Positions 8,770-17,778 of a stretch of 64,000 nucleotides of DNA are shown in pieces. The notes below the pieces were generated by a model. It searched no databases, was not told the origin of the DNA, and worked only from the letters and a program-made list of their open reading frames with translations. Every line of letters starts with the position of its first letter. Positions within the stretch are counted from its first letter, which is position 1. Position numbers and translations under genes: made by a program. The DNA is from Paracoccus versutus (GTDB lineage Bacteria; Pseudomonadota; Alphaproteobacteria; Rhodobacterales; Rhodobacteraceae): assembly GCF_000763885.1 (NCBI RefSeq), contig NZ_JRKO01000025.1:1-64000 (forward strand). Reading direction: 5' to 3'.

Positions 8770-9594
8770 CTACCAGCTCTCTTTCACGAGGCCCGGAATG
8801 CCGGTCGGGTCGATGTTCTTGCTTTCCAGATAGGCGCTGAAGATCTGGTCCGGCACGCCTTCTTCATAGAGTTTGGCAAAGGTTTCCCCGACCCAGGTCC
8901 TGAAGCTGTCGTCGCTTGCCTTGCGCATCCCGGCCGAGGTGGCGACAGGATCGACCGGCGTGGGCAGCACGACCTTGCCCATCTTCAGCCGCGAATATTG
9001 CACGACAAGCGCCGGATGGAACTGCACCACCGCGTCCACGCGGCCGGCGGCGAAGGCGGCGATCGCCTCGTCATTCGAGGAGAAGCGGTTGATCGCCGCA
9101 CTCTTCATCATCTCGGTCACGTTGCGGTCGAGCGAGGTGCCCAGGGTCACGCCCAGCTTGGTTTCCGGCGTGTCGAGGTCGGCCCAGCTTGCGACGGCGG
9201 AATCCTCGGGGACGAGTGCCCCCATGGCATAGTAGAACAGCGGCTGATCCGGGAAATCGACGGCGTTCCGACGCTCTTCGGTGGGGTCGAGGACGAACAT
9301 GATGTCGAACTGGTTGGCTTGCAGCCCCGCGACGGCATTGGCCCAGCTCGTCTCCACCGGGACCATCTCGACGCCCAGCTCCTGCGCCATGCGCTCGCCC
9401 ATGGCGATGCCGACGCCGGTCCATTTCTCCGTCATCGGATCCTTGAAGAACCAGGGCTCGGCCGAGGTCACGCCGATGCGCAGCTTGCCGCTGGCCTTGA
9501 CCTGCGAAAGCGTATCGTTGTCCGCCGCAAAGGCGCGCGCATAGGGCAGGCAGGACGCAGCCGCCCCTGCGATCAGGAACATCCGTCGTTTCAT
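8770..9594 (-). CDS. Polar amino-acid ABC transporter substrate-binding protein
   Basis: Periplasmic receptor of 274 residues. The N-terminus (MKRRMFLIAGAAASCLPYAR, then AFAAD) is a signal peptide cleaved near residue 24. The mature part begins with the SBP-3 pattern KASGKLRIGVTSAEPWFF and keeps WTGVGIAMGERMAQELG. Its ATG overlaps the stop of gntR (ATGA), so regulator and transporter are translationally coupled. The ligand is not evident; proC and the aminotransferase homologue favour an amino or imino acid. Confidence 0.92.
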   Translation of the reverse strand: MKRRMFLIAGAAASCLPYARAFAADNDTLSQVKASGKLRIGVTSAEPWFFKDPMTEKWTGVGIAMGERMAQELGVEMVPVETSWANAVAGLQANQFDIMFVLDPTEERRNAVDFPDQPLFYYAMGALVPEDSAVASWADLDTPETKLGVTLGTSLDRNVTEMMKSAAINRFSSNDEAIAAFAAGRVDAVVQFHPALVVQYSRLKMGKVVLPTPVDPVATSAGMRKASDDSFRTWVGETFAKLYEEGVPDQIFSAYLESKNIDPTGIPGLVKESW

Positions 9595-10292
9595 TTCGTT
9601 CTCCCGTTGGGTGATGTTTGCCGCCTTTGCTCGTCGAGGGACTCGACGAAGGCCTTGGTCTTGTCGAGACCGCGCCGCATGTGGCTGTGGATCTCGTTCT
9701 TCATCGCCTCGAGGCTGTCACCGCAGGCGAGGCGAATATAGTCGTCATGGCTTTCGCGCAGCGGCCCGGTGATGCCATGGGCGCGGTGATGCGCCGCCCA
9801 GTAAAGTTGCAGCCGGCCGCGAACCGCATCCCAGCTGCTGAGCAGCAGCTTGTTGCCACACCATTCATAAGCCAGCCCGTGCAGGTCGAGTTCGGCGTCG
9901 ATCGCCCGGACATCGTCGCGGGCATCGATCGCCTCCAGCAGCTTGCGGTGGCGTTCGGCCATCTCGTCCCGGAAGGCCGCATCGCGCCGGTCCCAGGCCT
10001 GTTCGAAGGCAAAGATTTCCAGACAGATCCGCATCGAATAGATGTCGTTGATGTCGGCGGTCGACAGATCCAGCACGCGCGTGCCGGTATAGGGGACGGT
10101 GACGAGCAGGCCCTGGTCGATGAGGTGCCGCATCGCCTCGCGCATGGGCCCGCGGCTGACGCCGAAACGCAGCGCCAGCGCCGTCTCGGTGACTGGCTCT
10201 CCGGGCGCGAATTCACCGGACAGGATCGCCGACCGCAGCATGGCCACCAGCTGGGCCCCCATCGTTTCACGTCTTATCGACTGCGCAGCCAT
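9591..10292 (-). CDS. GntR-family transcriptional regulator (FCD/FadR subfamily)
   Basis: First gene of the minus-strand amino-acid operon and probably its own regulator. The winged helix lies in residues 5-75 (VTETALALRFGVSRGPMREAMRHL is the recognition region), followed by an all-helical FCD domain with the ligand/metal residues RICLEIFAFEQAWDRRD, DLHGLAYEWCGNKLL and SHDDYIRLACGD. I place the start at ATG 10292 (233 residues). A longer frame reaches 10409, but it has no homology and would run across the palindrome at 10328-10339, which looks like the operator. Confidence 0.88.
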   Translation of the reverse strand: MAAQSIRRETMGAQLVAMLRSAILSGEFAPGEPVTETALALRFGVSRGPMREAMRHLIDQGLLVTVPYTGTRVLDLSTADINDIYSMRICLEIFAFEQAWDRRDAAFRDEMAERHRKLLEAIDARDDVRAIDAELDLHGLAYEWCGNKLLLSSWDAVRGRLQLYWAAHHRAHGITGPLRESHDDYIRLACGDSLEAMKNEIHSHMRRGLDKTKAFVESLDEQRRQTSPNGRTK

Positions 10293-10327
10293 GGTTCCCG
10301 TCCTGCTGTCCGAATCCCTGATTGCAG

Positions 10328-10339
10328 ATTGTCTACAAT
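10328..10339. promoter_or_regulatory. Candidate GntR operator
   Basis: The sequence ATTGTCTACAAT is a perfect 5-base inverted repeat (ATTGT/ACAAT) around CT, of the TTGT..ACAA kind bound by FadR/FCD regulators. It lies 36 bases upstream of the chosen gntR start, the expected place for autoregulation of the whole operon. Confidence 0.5.
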
Positions 10340-10779
10340 AAAAGCGTGAGTCGGAGGAGCAGAAAATGCGACCGGCATCGCAGACGGATGTCTTGTCGTT
10401 GTTTGTCATGGATATTTTTATCTATTTCCTGGCGGAATGATGGTGGTGGGAGGCCGCTTCAGGGGACAGGGTCGCCGAGGGGAAGGGGCATCGGTGGCTG
10501 GCCGCGGGCCTTTGATTCGATGCGGAGACGCGGGCGTTCGGGCCGAGGTTTCTGGAAGCCGTGCCGGCATCGCCGTCTCAAGCAACGGTACAATCCCTGC
10601 CGGCCCCCGGATGAGGCCGGCAAGGGCATGTCTCCTTTCACGATTCGCCGGCTGCTGCTTACGCTGTTCGGCCTGCGTGGTCTTTGGGGTCGAAACCCTT
10701 CCAGAAGGCATCCGGCCTTGCCTCGCGCTATTACAATTTGAAATCAATTCGATAGGTTTGATGCGCTCGCAAAATATCT

Positions 10780-10816
10780 TCGCGAACAAACTTTAAATTT
10801 GACACGCGTAAAATAT
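10780..10816 (+). promoter_or_regulatory. Promoter/operator region of the first sugar ABC operon
   Basis: This AT-rich patch holds TCGCGAACAAA (10780-10790), a -35-like TTGACA (10799-10804) and CGCGTAAAATAT (10805-10816). The first and last elements recur in front of the second sugar transporter at 17.8 kb, so both are probably sites for one regulator, most simply the LacI protein of this locus. The remainder of the gap 10340-10917 shows nothing else recognisable. Confidence 0.5.
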
Positions 10817-10917
10817 ATAGCTAGCGTCCCCTGAGCCGCCATAGGGGGAGGAGCTTCGGCGGACGGCCGGGACTTGCCGGCACCATCTCCTCGAAATCGA
10901 GATCCTGGGAGGACTCC

Positions 10918-11805
10918 ATGACCTTCAAGAAAGCGCTTTCGGCGCTGTTGACGACTGTTGCCTGCGGGCTGGGCGGGGCGGCCCATGCCGATGGCATCGG
11001 CGCCTCGCTGCTGACCCAGCAGCATCCGTTCTACATCGAGCTTGCCGATGCGATGAAAGCCCAGGCGGAAGCCAGGGGCGTGCCGCTGGAAATCAGCATC
11101 GCCAACCAGGATCTGAACAAGCAGCTGGCCGATGTCGAGGATTTCATCGTCAAGGGCGTCGATGTCATCGTGATCTCGCCGGTGGACAGCCAGGGGGTGA
11201 TGGCTGCCATCGCCAAGGCGGATGCGGCGGGGATCAAGGTCGTCACGGTCGACGTGCCCGCCGCCGATGCCAAGGTGACGTCGCATATCGGCACGGACAA
11301 CTACACCGGCGGGGTCAAGGCCGGCGAGCTGATGGCCGAGGTTCTGGGCGGCAAGGGCAAGGTCGCGATCATCGACTATCCGACCGTGCAATCGGTCGTC
11401 GCGCGGGTCGAGGGCTTCAGGAAGGCGTTGGAGGCCCATCCCGAAATCGAGATCGTCGCCCAGCAGACCGGCATCACGCGGGCCGAGGCGCTGGCCGTCG
11501 CGCAGAACATGCTCCAGGCCAATCCCGACATCTCGGGCATCTTCGGCTTCGGCGACGATGCCGCGCTGGCCGCCGCCGTCGCGGTGAAGTCGGCGGGCCT
11601 TCAGGACCAGGTCAAGGTGATCGGCTTCGACGGCATGGAAGAGGCCCGCAACGCGGTCGACACCAACCCGGTGATGGCCGGTGTCATCCAGCAGTTCCCC
11701 GACCAGATGGGCAAGACCGCGGTGGATACCGCCGCGATGGTGATCGAAGGCCAGGACGTGCCGGCCGAGCAGCCCATCGTCCCAGGCGTCTACGTCAGGA
11801 AGTGA
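10918..11805 (+). CDS. Sugar ABC transporter substrate-binding protein (RbsB-like, CUT2)
   Basis: Periplasmic sugar/polyol receptor of 295 residues. Residues 1-24 form a signal peptide ending AHADG. The mature protein has the type I fold: QQHPFYIELADAMKAQAE, DVIVISPVDSQGVMAAIAKA, HIGTDNYTGGVKAGELMAE and FGFGDDAALAAAVAVKSAG. A good Shine-Dalgarno site (GGGAGGA) precedes the ATG. It opens the operon with the CUT2 ATPase and permease, a PfkB kinase and a GatZ-like protein, which suggests a hexitol or ketohexose ligand. Confidence 0.92.
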   Translation: MTFKKALSALLTTVACGLGGAAHADGIGASLLTQQHPFYIELADAMKAQAEARGVPLEISIANQDLNKQLADVEDFIVKGVDVIVISPVDSQGVMAAIAKADAAGIKVVTVDVPAADAKVTSHIGTDNYTGGVKAGELMAEVLGGKGKVAIIDYPTVQSVVARVEGFRKALEAHPEIEIVAQQTGITRAEALAVAQNMLQANPDISGIFGFGDDAALAAAVAVKSAGLQDQVKVIGFDGMEEARNAVDTNPVMAGVIQQFPDQMGKTAVDTAAMVIEGQDVPAEQPIVPGVYVRK

Positions 11806-11865
11806 CCGCTGCGCCGCAGGGCTTCGGCGATGCCTTGCGGCGTGACCACGGGGGGAGTTGAACGG

Positions 11866-13377
11866 ATGAACCAGCCAGCGGAATTCGTGCTGTCCTTGCG
11901 CGATATCAGGAAGAGCTTCGGCCCCGTCGAGGCGCTGAAGTCCATGCGGCTGGATGTCCGGCCGGGCCGCGTGCATACCATCCTGGGCGAGAACGGTGCC
12001 GGCAAGTCGACCTTGATGAAGATCCTGGTCGGCGTGCATCCGCCTTCGGGTGGCGAGATGATGCTCGACGGCCGAGCCTATGCGCCGCAAAGCCCGAAGG
12101 ACGCCGCCGCCCAGGGGCTGGCGATCGTCTTTCAGGAACTCAGCCTGTGCAACAACCTCAGCGTCGCCGAGAACATCATGGCGACGCATGAACCGGCGCG
12201 CTTCGGCTTCATCAACGACCGGACGCTGCGGGCGAATGCCAGGGCGCTGGTGCGCGAGCTTGGCCTGCCCGTGGACGTCACCGCAAAGGTCGGGCGGCTG
12301 TCCATCGCGCAGCGCCAGCTTGTCGAGATCGCCAAGGGGCTCAGCCGGCCCGCCAAGGTGCTGATCCTGGACGAGCCGACCTCGTCGCTGTCGGATTCCG
12401 AGGCCGAGATCCTGTTCCGTATCATCGACCGGCTCAAGGCGCGGGGCACGGCCATCATCTATATCTCGCACCGCATGGAAGAGATCATGCGCCTGTCCGA
12501 CGACATCACCGTCATCCGCGACGGCGCCTATGTCGCGACACGCGCGCGCGACGAAACCTGCATCGAGGAGCTGATCGCGCTGATGGTCGGCCGAAGGATG
12601 GACGAGATCTATCCGCCGCGGCTTTCGCCCGTGCCCGGTGCGGATATGCCGCCGATGATTGCCGTGCGGGGCCTGTCCTGCGCGGGCCGGTTCCGGGATG
12701 TCGGCTTCGAGGTCCGGCCGGGCGAGATCCTCGGCTTCTTCGGCCTGATCGGCTCGGGCCGCTCGGACGTGATGAATGCGCTGTTCGGCATGCGCCAGGC
12801 GAGCGGCGAGATCCGCATCGACGGCAAGCCAGCCAGGCTGCGCAATCCCGCAGACGCCATCGCCGCCGGGATCGGCTTCGTGACCGAGAACCGCAAGGAG
12901 GAAGGGCTGGCCCTGGGCGCCCCGGTGCGCTCGAACATCTCGATGGCGGCGCTGGACGGCTTTGCGGGAAAGGGCGGTTTCCTGCGCTTCGGCAGCGAAC
13001 GCCGCGCGGCCAGGGCAGAGGTGCAGCGCCTTGGGGTCCGCACCAATTCGCTTGAAACGCTTGCGGGCAAGCTGTCCGGCGGCAACCAGCAAAAGATCGT
13101 GCTGGCGAAATGGCTGCTGACCCGCCCGCGCGTCCTGATCCTGGACGAGCCGACGCGCGGCGTCGATGTCGGCGCGAAATTCGAGATCTATCGCATCATC
13201 CGAGAACTTGCCGCCGAGGGGACCGCGATCCTGCTGGTCTCCTCGGAACTGCCCGAGGTGCTTGGGCTGGCGGATCGCATCGCCATCATGGCCGAGGGGG
13301 AGTTGAGGGCCACCTTGGCCCGCCGCGACCTGACGCCCGAGCTTGTCATGGCCCATGCAACGGGAACGCATCAATGA
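11866..13377 (+). CDS. Sugar ABC transporter ATP-binding protein (RbsA/MglA-like, two ATPase domains)
   Basis: Cytoplasmic ATPase of 503 residues with two fused nucleotide-binding domains, as in CUT2 importers. The first has Walker A GENGAGKST and Walker B VLILDEPTSSLSD. The second has a degenerate Walker A (GLIGSGRSD), a good signature LSGGNQQKIVLAKWL and Walker B LILDEPTRGVDVG, which is normal for this family. I start at ATG 11866, ten bases after GGGGGAG; an upstream in-frame ATG at 11830 lacks a ribosome site. The stop overlaps the permease start. Confidence 0.92.
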   Translation: MNQPAEFVLSLRDIRKSFGPVEALKSMRLDVRPGRVHTILGENGAGKSTLMKILVGVHPPSGGEMMLDGRAYAPQSPKDAAAQGLAIVFQELSLCNNLSVAENIMATHEPARFGFINDRTLRANARALVRELGLPVDVTAKVGRLSIAQRQLVEIAKGLSRPAKVLILDEPTSSLSDSEAEILFRIIDRLKARGTAIIYISHRMEEIMRLSDDITVIRDGAYVATRARDETCIEELIALMVGRRMDEIYPPRLSPVPGADMPPMIAVRGLSCAGRFRDVGFEVRPGEILGFFGLIGSGRSDVMNALFGMRQASGEIRIDGKPARLRNPADAIAAGIGFVTENRKEEGLALGAPVRSNISMAALDGFAGKGGFLRFGSERRAARAEVQRLGVRTNSLETLAGKLSGGNQQKIVLAKWLLTRPRVLILDEPTRGVDVGAKFEIYRIIRELAAEGTAILLVSSELPEVLGLADRIAIMAEGELRATLARRDLTPELVMAHATGTHQ

Positions 13378-14351
13378 CCCAGACAACCGACACGACCCTT
13401 AGCGCCGGGCGAGAGCAGCTGCGCGCCGCCTTGCATCAATACGGGGGCATCCTCGTCTCGCTTATCCTGCTTTGCGTGATCTTCACCGTCCTGAACGAGC
13501 GGTTCATGACGGTCGCCAACCTGACGAACATCCTGCAGCAGGTGGCGGTGGTCGCCATCGCCGCCTTCGGCATGACCTGGGTCATCCTGCTGGGCGAGAT
13601 CGACCTGTCCATCGGCTCGATCATCGCGGTGGCGGGCATGGCGGGCGCGCAGGCGCTGGCCTTTGGCTGGGGCTTTGCCCCCGCGCTGCTGTTCACGCTT
13701 CTGGCCGGCGCGGCGATGGGGCTGGTGAACGGCGTGCTGACCGCCCGGCTGATGCTGCCGTCGTTCATCGTCACGGTGGCGACGATGGGCATCTATCGCG
13801 GCTTGGTCAGCCTGCCGACCAACGGCGCGCCGGCGATGATCTCGGACCCGGCCTGGACGGCGATCGGCAGCGACAGCTGGCTCGGCCTGCCGATCATCAT
13901 CTGGATCGTCGTGGCGCTGTTCCTGTTCAACCATGTCCTGCTGTCGCGCACGACCTTCGGCCGGCGCGCCTATCTGACCGGCGGCAACCGCGAGGCGGCG
14001 CTTTATTCCGGCATCAAGGTGGACCGGCTGAAGATCGCCATCTTCACCCTCTCGGGCGTCATGGCGGCGGTGTCGGGGATCCTGCTGTCCTCGCGCCTCT
14101 ACTCGGCCCAGACCAATGCCGGGATGAGCTACGAGCTTGACGCCATCGCCGCGGCGGTGCTGGGCGGCACCAGCCTGGCGGGCGGCGTCGGCACCATGGT
14201 CGGCACGCTGATCGGCGCGCTGATCATCGGGGTGATGAACAACGGCATGAACATGCTGTCGGTGCCCTATTTCTACCAGCTCATCGTCAAGGGCCTCGTG
14301 ATCCTGATCGCGGTCTGGCTGGACGTGCGCGCCAAGCAGAAGCGGGGTTGA
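13374..14351 (+). CDS. Sugar ABC transporter permease (RbsC-like)
   Basis: Inner-membrane permease, 325 residues with eight to ten hydrophobic segments. The CUT2 signature GEIDLSIGSIIAVAGMAGA is present near residue 80, and TTFGRRAYLTGGNREAALYSGI forms the cytoplasmic loop. Start at ATG 13374 overlaps the ATPase stop (ATGA), so the two are translationally coupled. The kinase gene begins two bases after its stop. Confidence 0.92.
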   Translation: MTQTTDTTLSAGREQLRAALHQYGGILVSLILLCVIFTVLNERFMTVANLTNILQQVAVVAIAAFGMTWVILLGEIDLSIGSIIAVAGMAGAQALAFGWGFAPALLFTLLAGAAMGLVNGVLTARLMLPSFIVTVATMGIYRGLVSLPTNGAPAMISDPAWTAIGSDSWLGLPIIIWIVVALFLFNHVLLSRTTFGRRAYLTGGNREAALYSGIKVDRLKIAIFTLSGVMAAVSGILLSSRLYSAQTNAGMSYELDAIAAAVLGGTSLAGGVGTMVGTLIGALIIGVMNNGMNMLSVPYFYQLIVKGLVILIAVWLDVRAKQKRG

Positions 14352-14353
14352 GC

Positions 14354-15295
14354 ATGAACAAGGTTCTGACCATCGGCGAGGTTCTCGTCGAGATCGTGGC
14401 GACCACCCGCGGCAACGGCTTTCTTGCGGCGCAGCCGCTGGTCGGCCCCTTCCCCTCGGGCGCGCCCGCCATCTTCATCGACCAGGTCGGCAAGCTGGGA
14501 ACGCCTTGCGCCATCATCTCGCGCGTGGGCGACGACGATTTCGGCCGGGTGAACCTTAAAAGGCTGCGGGCCGACGGGGTGGATGTCTCGGGCATCGAGA
14601 TCGCGGCGGGCGAAAGCACCGGCAGCGCCTTCGTCCGCTACCGCGAGGATGGCAGCCGCGCCTTCGTCTACAACATCCGCCACGCCGCCTGCGGCAAGCT
14701 GCGGCCGACCGCGGCATCCGAGGCGCTGATCGAAAGCTGCACCCACCTGCATGTCATGGGCTCGGCCTTCTCGGCGCCGGAGCTGGGCGGGATGGTGATG
14801 GACGCGGCGCGGCGCATCAAGGCGCAGGGCGGCACCATCTCGTTCGACCCGAACCTGCGGCCGGAACTGCTGGACGCGCCCGGCATGCGCGCGGCGCTGG
14901 CGGCGGTGCTGGCGATGACCGACCTGTTCATGCCCTCGGGCGAGGAGCTGTTCCTGTTCGATGCGGGCCGGGATGAGCCGGCGGTGATCGCCGCCCTGCT
15001 GGATCGCGGCATCCGCACCGTGGTCGTCAAGCGCGGCGCGGGCGGGGCCAGCCTGTTCCAGCGCGGCCTGCGCGTCGATGCCAAGCCGCTGGCGGTCGAG
15101 GAGGTCGATCCCACGGGGGCCGGCGACACCTTCGGCGGCGCCTTTCTCAGCCTGTGGCTGGCCGGGTCCGACCCGGCCGAGGCGCTGCGCCTGGCCAATG
15201 CCGCGGGCGCGCGCGCCGTGACCCGGCTGGGGCCGATGGAGGGCACCTCGACCCGCGCGGAACTGGACGCGCTGCTTTCGGAACAAAAAGGCTGA
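14354..15295 (+). CDS. PfkB-family carbohydrate kinase, probably D-tagatose kinase
   Basis: Phosphorylates a ketohexose with ATP. The 313-residue product has the ribokinase fold with GEVLVEIVAT at the start, the substrate-lid segment FPSGAPAIFIDQVGKLG and the catalytic ATP-site motif DPTGAGDTFGGAFL near residue 252. The GatZ-like gene follows at once. In Agrobacterium the same pairing (tagatose kinase plus tagatose-6-phosphate 4-epimerase) serves galactitol catabolism, which is the basis for the tagatose call. Fructokinase is the main alternative. Confidence 0.8.
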   Translation: MNKVLTIGEVLVEIVATTRGNGFLAAQPLVGPFPSGAPAIFIDQVGKLGTPCAIISRVGDDDFGRVNLKRLRADGVDVSGIEIAAGESTGSAFVRYREDGSRAFVYNIRHAACGKLRPTAASEALIESCTHLHVMGSAFSAPELGGMVMDAARRIKAQGGTISFDPNLRPELLDAPGMRAALAAVLAMTDLFMPSGEELFLFDAGRDEPAVIAALLDRGIRTVVVKRGAGGASLFQRGLRVDAKPLAVEEVDPTGAGDTFGGAFLSLWLAGSDPAEALRLANAAGARAVTRLGPMEGTSTRAELDALLSEQKG

Positions 15296-15298
15296 AGT

Positions 15299-16576
15299 AT
15301 GACCTATAATCCTCTGAAATCCATTGCGGAATGGCGCGATGGTCACGGCCCCTCGGGCATCCCTTCGATCTGCACCGCGCATCCCATGGCGATCGAGGCG
15401 GCGATGCGCTGCACCCTGCCGACCCCCCTGCCGCTGCTGATCGAGGCGACCTGCAACCAGGTCAACCAGGACGGCGGCTATACCGGCATGACCCCCGCCG
15501 ATTTCCGCCGCTTCGTGGAAGGGATCGCGGCGCGCACGGGCTTCCCGCCGGAGCGGCTGATCCTGGGCGGCGACCATCTGGGCCCGAACCCGTGGAAGGG
15601 CCTGCCCGCCGACCAGGCGATGGAGAGGGCCGAGGTGATGATCCGCGCCTTTGCCGCGGCTGGCTTCACCAAGCTGCACCTGGACTGTTCCATGGGCTGC
15701 GCCGGCGAGCCGGTGGCGCTGGACGATGCCGAAACCGCGACCCGTGCGGCGCGGCTGGCCGCGGCGGCCGAGGCGGCGCGACCCCAGGGCGGCGTTGCCC
15801 CGGTCTATATCATCGGCACCGAGGTTCCGATCCCCGGCGGCGCAATGGAAGAGATCGAGGGGTTGGAGCTGACCAGCCCCGATGCCGCCCTGACCACCTT
15901 CGATGTGCATCGGCGGGCCTTCGCGGATGCGGGCCAGCAGGACGCCTTCGCCCGCGTCATCGGCCTGGTGGTGCAGCCGGGGGTCGAGTTCGGCAATCAC
16001 AACGTCATCGACTATGACCCCGCGGCGGCGCACGACCTGTCCGCCGCGCTGGCGCAAATGCCCGGCACGGTCTTCGAGGCGCATTCGACCGACTACCAGA
16101 CCCGCGATGCGCTGGCCGCCCTGGTCCGCGATGGTTTCGCCATCCTCAAGGTCGGGCCGGGCCTGACCTTCGTGCTGCGCGAGGCGCTTTACGGGCTGGA
16201 TGCCATCGCCGGGGAACTGTTCCCCGGCCGGCGCCAGCGGACCCTGCGCCAGGCCATGGAGGCGGTGATGCTGGAGGCGCCCGGCAACTGGGACCGCTAC
16301 TATCACGGCACCGATGCCGAGCGCGCCTTGCAGCGGCATTTCTCCTACAGCGACCGCATCCGCTATTACTGGCCGCAGCCTGCCGCCGAGCAGGCGGTGG
16401 ACGAGCTTTTCGCGCTGCTGGACGGGGTGGACCTGCCCGAGACGCTGGTCGCGCAATATCTGGGCGGGCTTTATCCCGCGGTCCGGGCCGGCCGCCTGCG
16501 GCCTCGCGCCAGGGATCTGGCGCTGGCGGCGGTCGAGCGGCTGGCGCAGGATTATGTGGCGGCCTGCTGTTCCTGA
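15299..16576 (+). CDS. GatZ/KbaZ-like protein, probably D-tagatose-6-phosphate 4-epimerase
   Basis: The 425 residues match the family once called the non-catalytic subunit of tagatose-bisphosphate aldolase. Conserved segments are GIPSICTAHPMAIEAAM, LIEATCNQVNQDGGYTGMTP, LGGDHLGPNPWKG and HLDCSMGCAGEP. No catalytic aldolase partner (GatY/KbaY) is present, whereas a sugar kinase lies directly upstream. This fits the Agrobacterium enzyme that turns tagatose 6-phosphate into fructose 6-phosphate. The product would enter glycolysis or the Entner-Doudoroff route through general metabolism. Confidence 0.82.
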   Translation: MTYNPLKSIAEWRDGHGPSGIPSICTAHPMAIEAAMRCTLPTPLPLLIEATCNQVNQDGGYTGMTPADFRRFVEGIAARTGFPPERLILGGDHLGPNPWKGLPADQAMERAEVMIRAFAAAGFTKLHLDCSMGCAGEPVALDDAETATRAARLAAAAEAARPQGGVAPVYIIGTEVPIPGGAMEEIEGLELTSPDAALTTFDVHRRAFADAGQQDAFARVIGLVVQPGVEFGNHNVIDYDPAAAHDLSAALAQMPGTVFEAHSTDYQTRDALAALVRDGFAILKVGPGLTFVLREALYGLDAIAGELFPGRRQRTLRQAMEAVMLEAPGNWDRYYHGTDAERALQRHFSYSDRIRYYWPQPAAEQAVDELFALLDGVDLPETLVAQYLGGLYPAVRAGRLRPRARDLALAAVERLAQDYVAACCS

Positions 16577-16594
16577 ACGGCCCCGCCGCCGTGC

Positions 16595-16619
16595 AAGGGC
16601 CGGGATCTTCCCGGCCCTT
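16595..16619 (+). terminator. Strong hairpin after the epimerase gene
   Basis: AAGGGCCGGG (16595-16604) pairs perfectly with CCCGGCCCTT (16610-16619) around the loop ATCTT. It lies 18 bases past the stop and before the LacI gene. Only TTC follows, so it is a GC-rich terminator of limited certainty. Confidence 0.6.
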
Positions 16620-16699
16620 CGCCGTTCCCGACCATGCTGCACCAGGGATCGCGGCTATTGACCCTCGCCGTTTCGCGGCTGATATTGTCAAGATAAGTC

Positions 16700-16708
16700 T
16701 TTACGCGA
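16700..16708 (+). promoter_or_regulatory. TTTACGCG element upstream of the LacI regulator
   Basis: TTTACGCGA is the reverse complement of the CGCGTAAA core found in both sugar-transporter promoters (10805 and 17807). It lies about 45 bases before the regulator's ATG and is flanked by TTGTC (16685-16689) and GACAA (16709-16713). It may be an autoregulatory operator. Confidence 0.4.
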
Positions 16709-16752
16709 GACAAGATATTGCTTTCGGATTTCCAACCGAAAGGGGAGGCTGC

Positions 16753-17775
16753 ATGGAAGAGCAGAAGATCAGGAATATGGAAGAGTTTTCGGCGGTCAGC
16801 GGCATCTCGCGGCCGACGATCTCGAAATATTTCAACGACCCGTCCAGCGTCCGCCGTTCGACCCGCGAGCGGATCGAAGAGGCCATCGCCCGCTACGGCT
16901 ATCGGCCGAACCTGTTCGCCATCAACCAGAACCGCAAGTTCACCAAGAACATCGGCATCATCGTCCCGCATATCGTCGATCCCTTCTATGCCGAGATCGT
17001 CCGCCAGATCGAGACGCGCTGCGTCGAGGCGGGCTATTGGGCCATCGTCCTGGGCTCGCACGGCGATGCCGAGCGCGAGCTGAGTGCCATCGAGATGCTC
17101 TATTCCCTGCGCATCGCCGGGGCGATCATCGCGCCCCTGGGGGACACTTCCGTCTCGGACCGCATCCGGCAGCTTGCGGCGGACATTCCCGCGGTGATCT
17201 TCGACAACCACATGAACGGGGACGAGATTTTCGTCGGCACCGACAATTTCCAAAGCGTCGGGCTGATGGTCGACTACCTGTGCCGCAGCGGCGAGCCGCC
17301 CTGTTTCCTGGACATGCCCGCCGTCAACACCAATGCCCGCGAACGCCGCGAAGCCTACGTCCGCGCCATGGAGGAGCAAGGCTTCGAGCCGCATGTGATC
17401 CCGGCCGAATCGGCCGGCTGGGACTTCGAGGAACTGGGCTACAATGCCGGGCTGCGCCTGCTGCCCACGCATCAGCTGCCGACGAATACCGTGCTTTGCG
17501 CCAACGACCGCATGGCGATCGGGCTGATCGCGGCGGCCTTTGAAAAGGGGCTGCGGGTCGGGCGCGGTGCCGCCACGGCGCTGCGCGTAGCCGGCCATGA
17601 CGACCACCCGATGGCCCGCTTTACCGCGCCGGCCCTGACAACGGTGGCGCAAGATTATGTTTCCATTGCGGAAAACAGCGTCTCGACGCTTTTCGGCATG
17701 ATCGAGGACGGGGTGCGCCCGTCCAGCCCGCTACGCCGGTTGGAGGGCAGGCTGATCCTGCGTGCCTCGGCCTGA
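16753..17775 (+). CDS. LacI-family transcriptional regulator
   Basis: DNA-binding repressor or activator of 340 residues. The N-terminal helix-turn-helix is EEFSAVSGISRPTISKYFND (9-28), with the hinge helix RRSTRERIEEAIARYGYRPN. The rest is a periplasmic-binding-protein-like effector domain starting at NIGIIVPHIVDPFYAEI. I start at ATG 16753 behind AGGGGAGG; the frame runs further upstream without homology. It sits between the two sugar ABC operons and probably controls both through the shared CGCGTAAA sites, with a hexitol or tagatose as inducer. Confidence 0.9.
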   Translation: MEEQKIRNMEEFSAVSGISRPTISKYFNDPSSVRRSTRERIEEAIARYGYRPNLFAINQNRKFTKNIGIIVPHIVDPFYAEIVRQIETRCVEAGYWAIVLGSHGDAERELSAIEMLYSLRIAGAIIAPLGDTSVSDRIRQLAADIPAVIFDNHMNGDEIFVGTDNFQSVGLMVDYLCRSGEPPCFLDMPAVNTNARERREAYVRAMEEQGFEPHVIPAESAGWDFEELGYNAGLRLLPTHQLPTNTVLCANDRMAIGLIAAAFEKGLRVGRGAATALRVAGHDDHPMARFTAPALTTVAQDYVSIAENSVSTLFGMIEDGVRPSSPLRRLEGRLILRASA

Positions 17776-17778
17776 TTA

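Noticed and set aside
10744..13386. 880-codon open frame on the minus strand, and many other long antisense frames
   Set aside because: They mirror clear plus-strand genes. High GC at third positions leaves antisense frames open by chance, and none has family motifs.
16591..16752. N-terminal extension of the LacI regulator
   Set aside because: The 54 extra codons span the terminator hairpin and the TTTACGCG site and have no homology.
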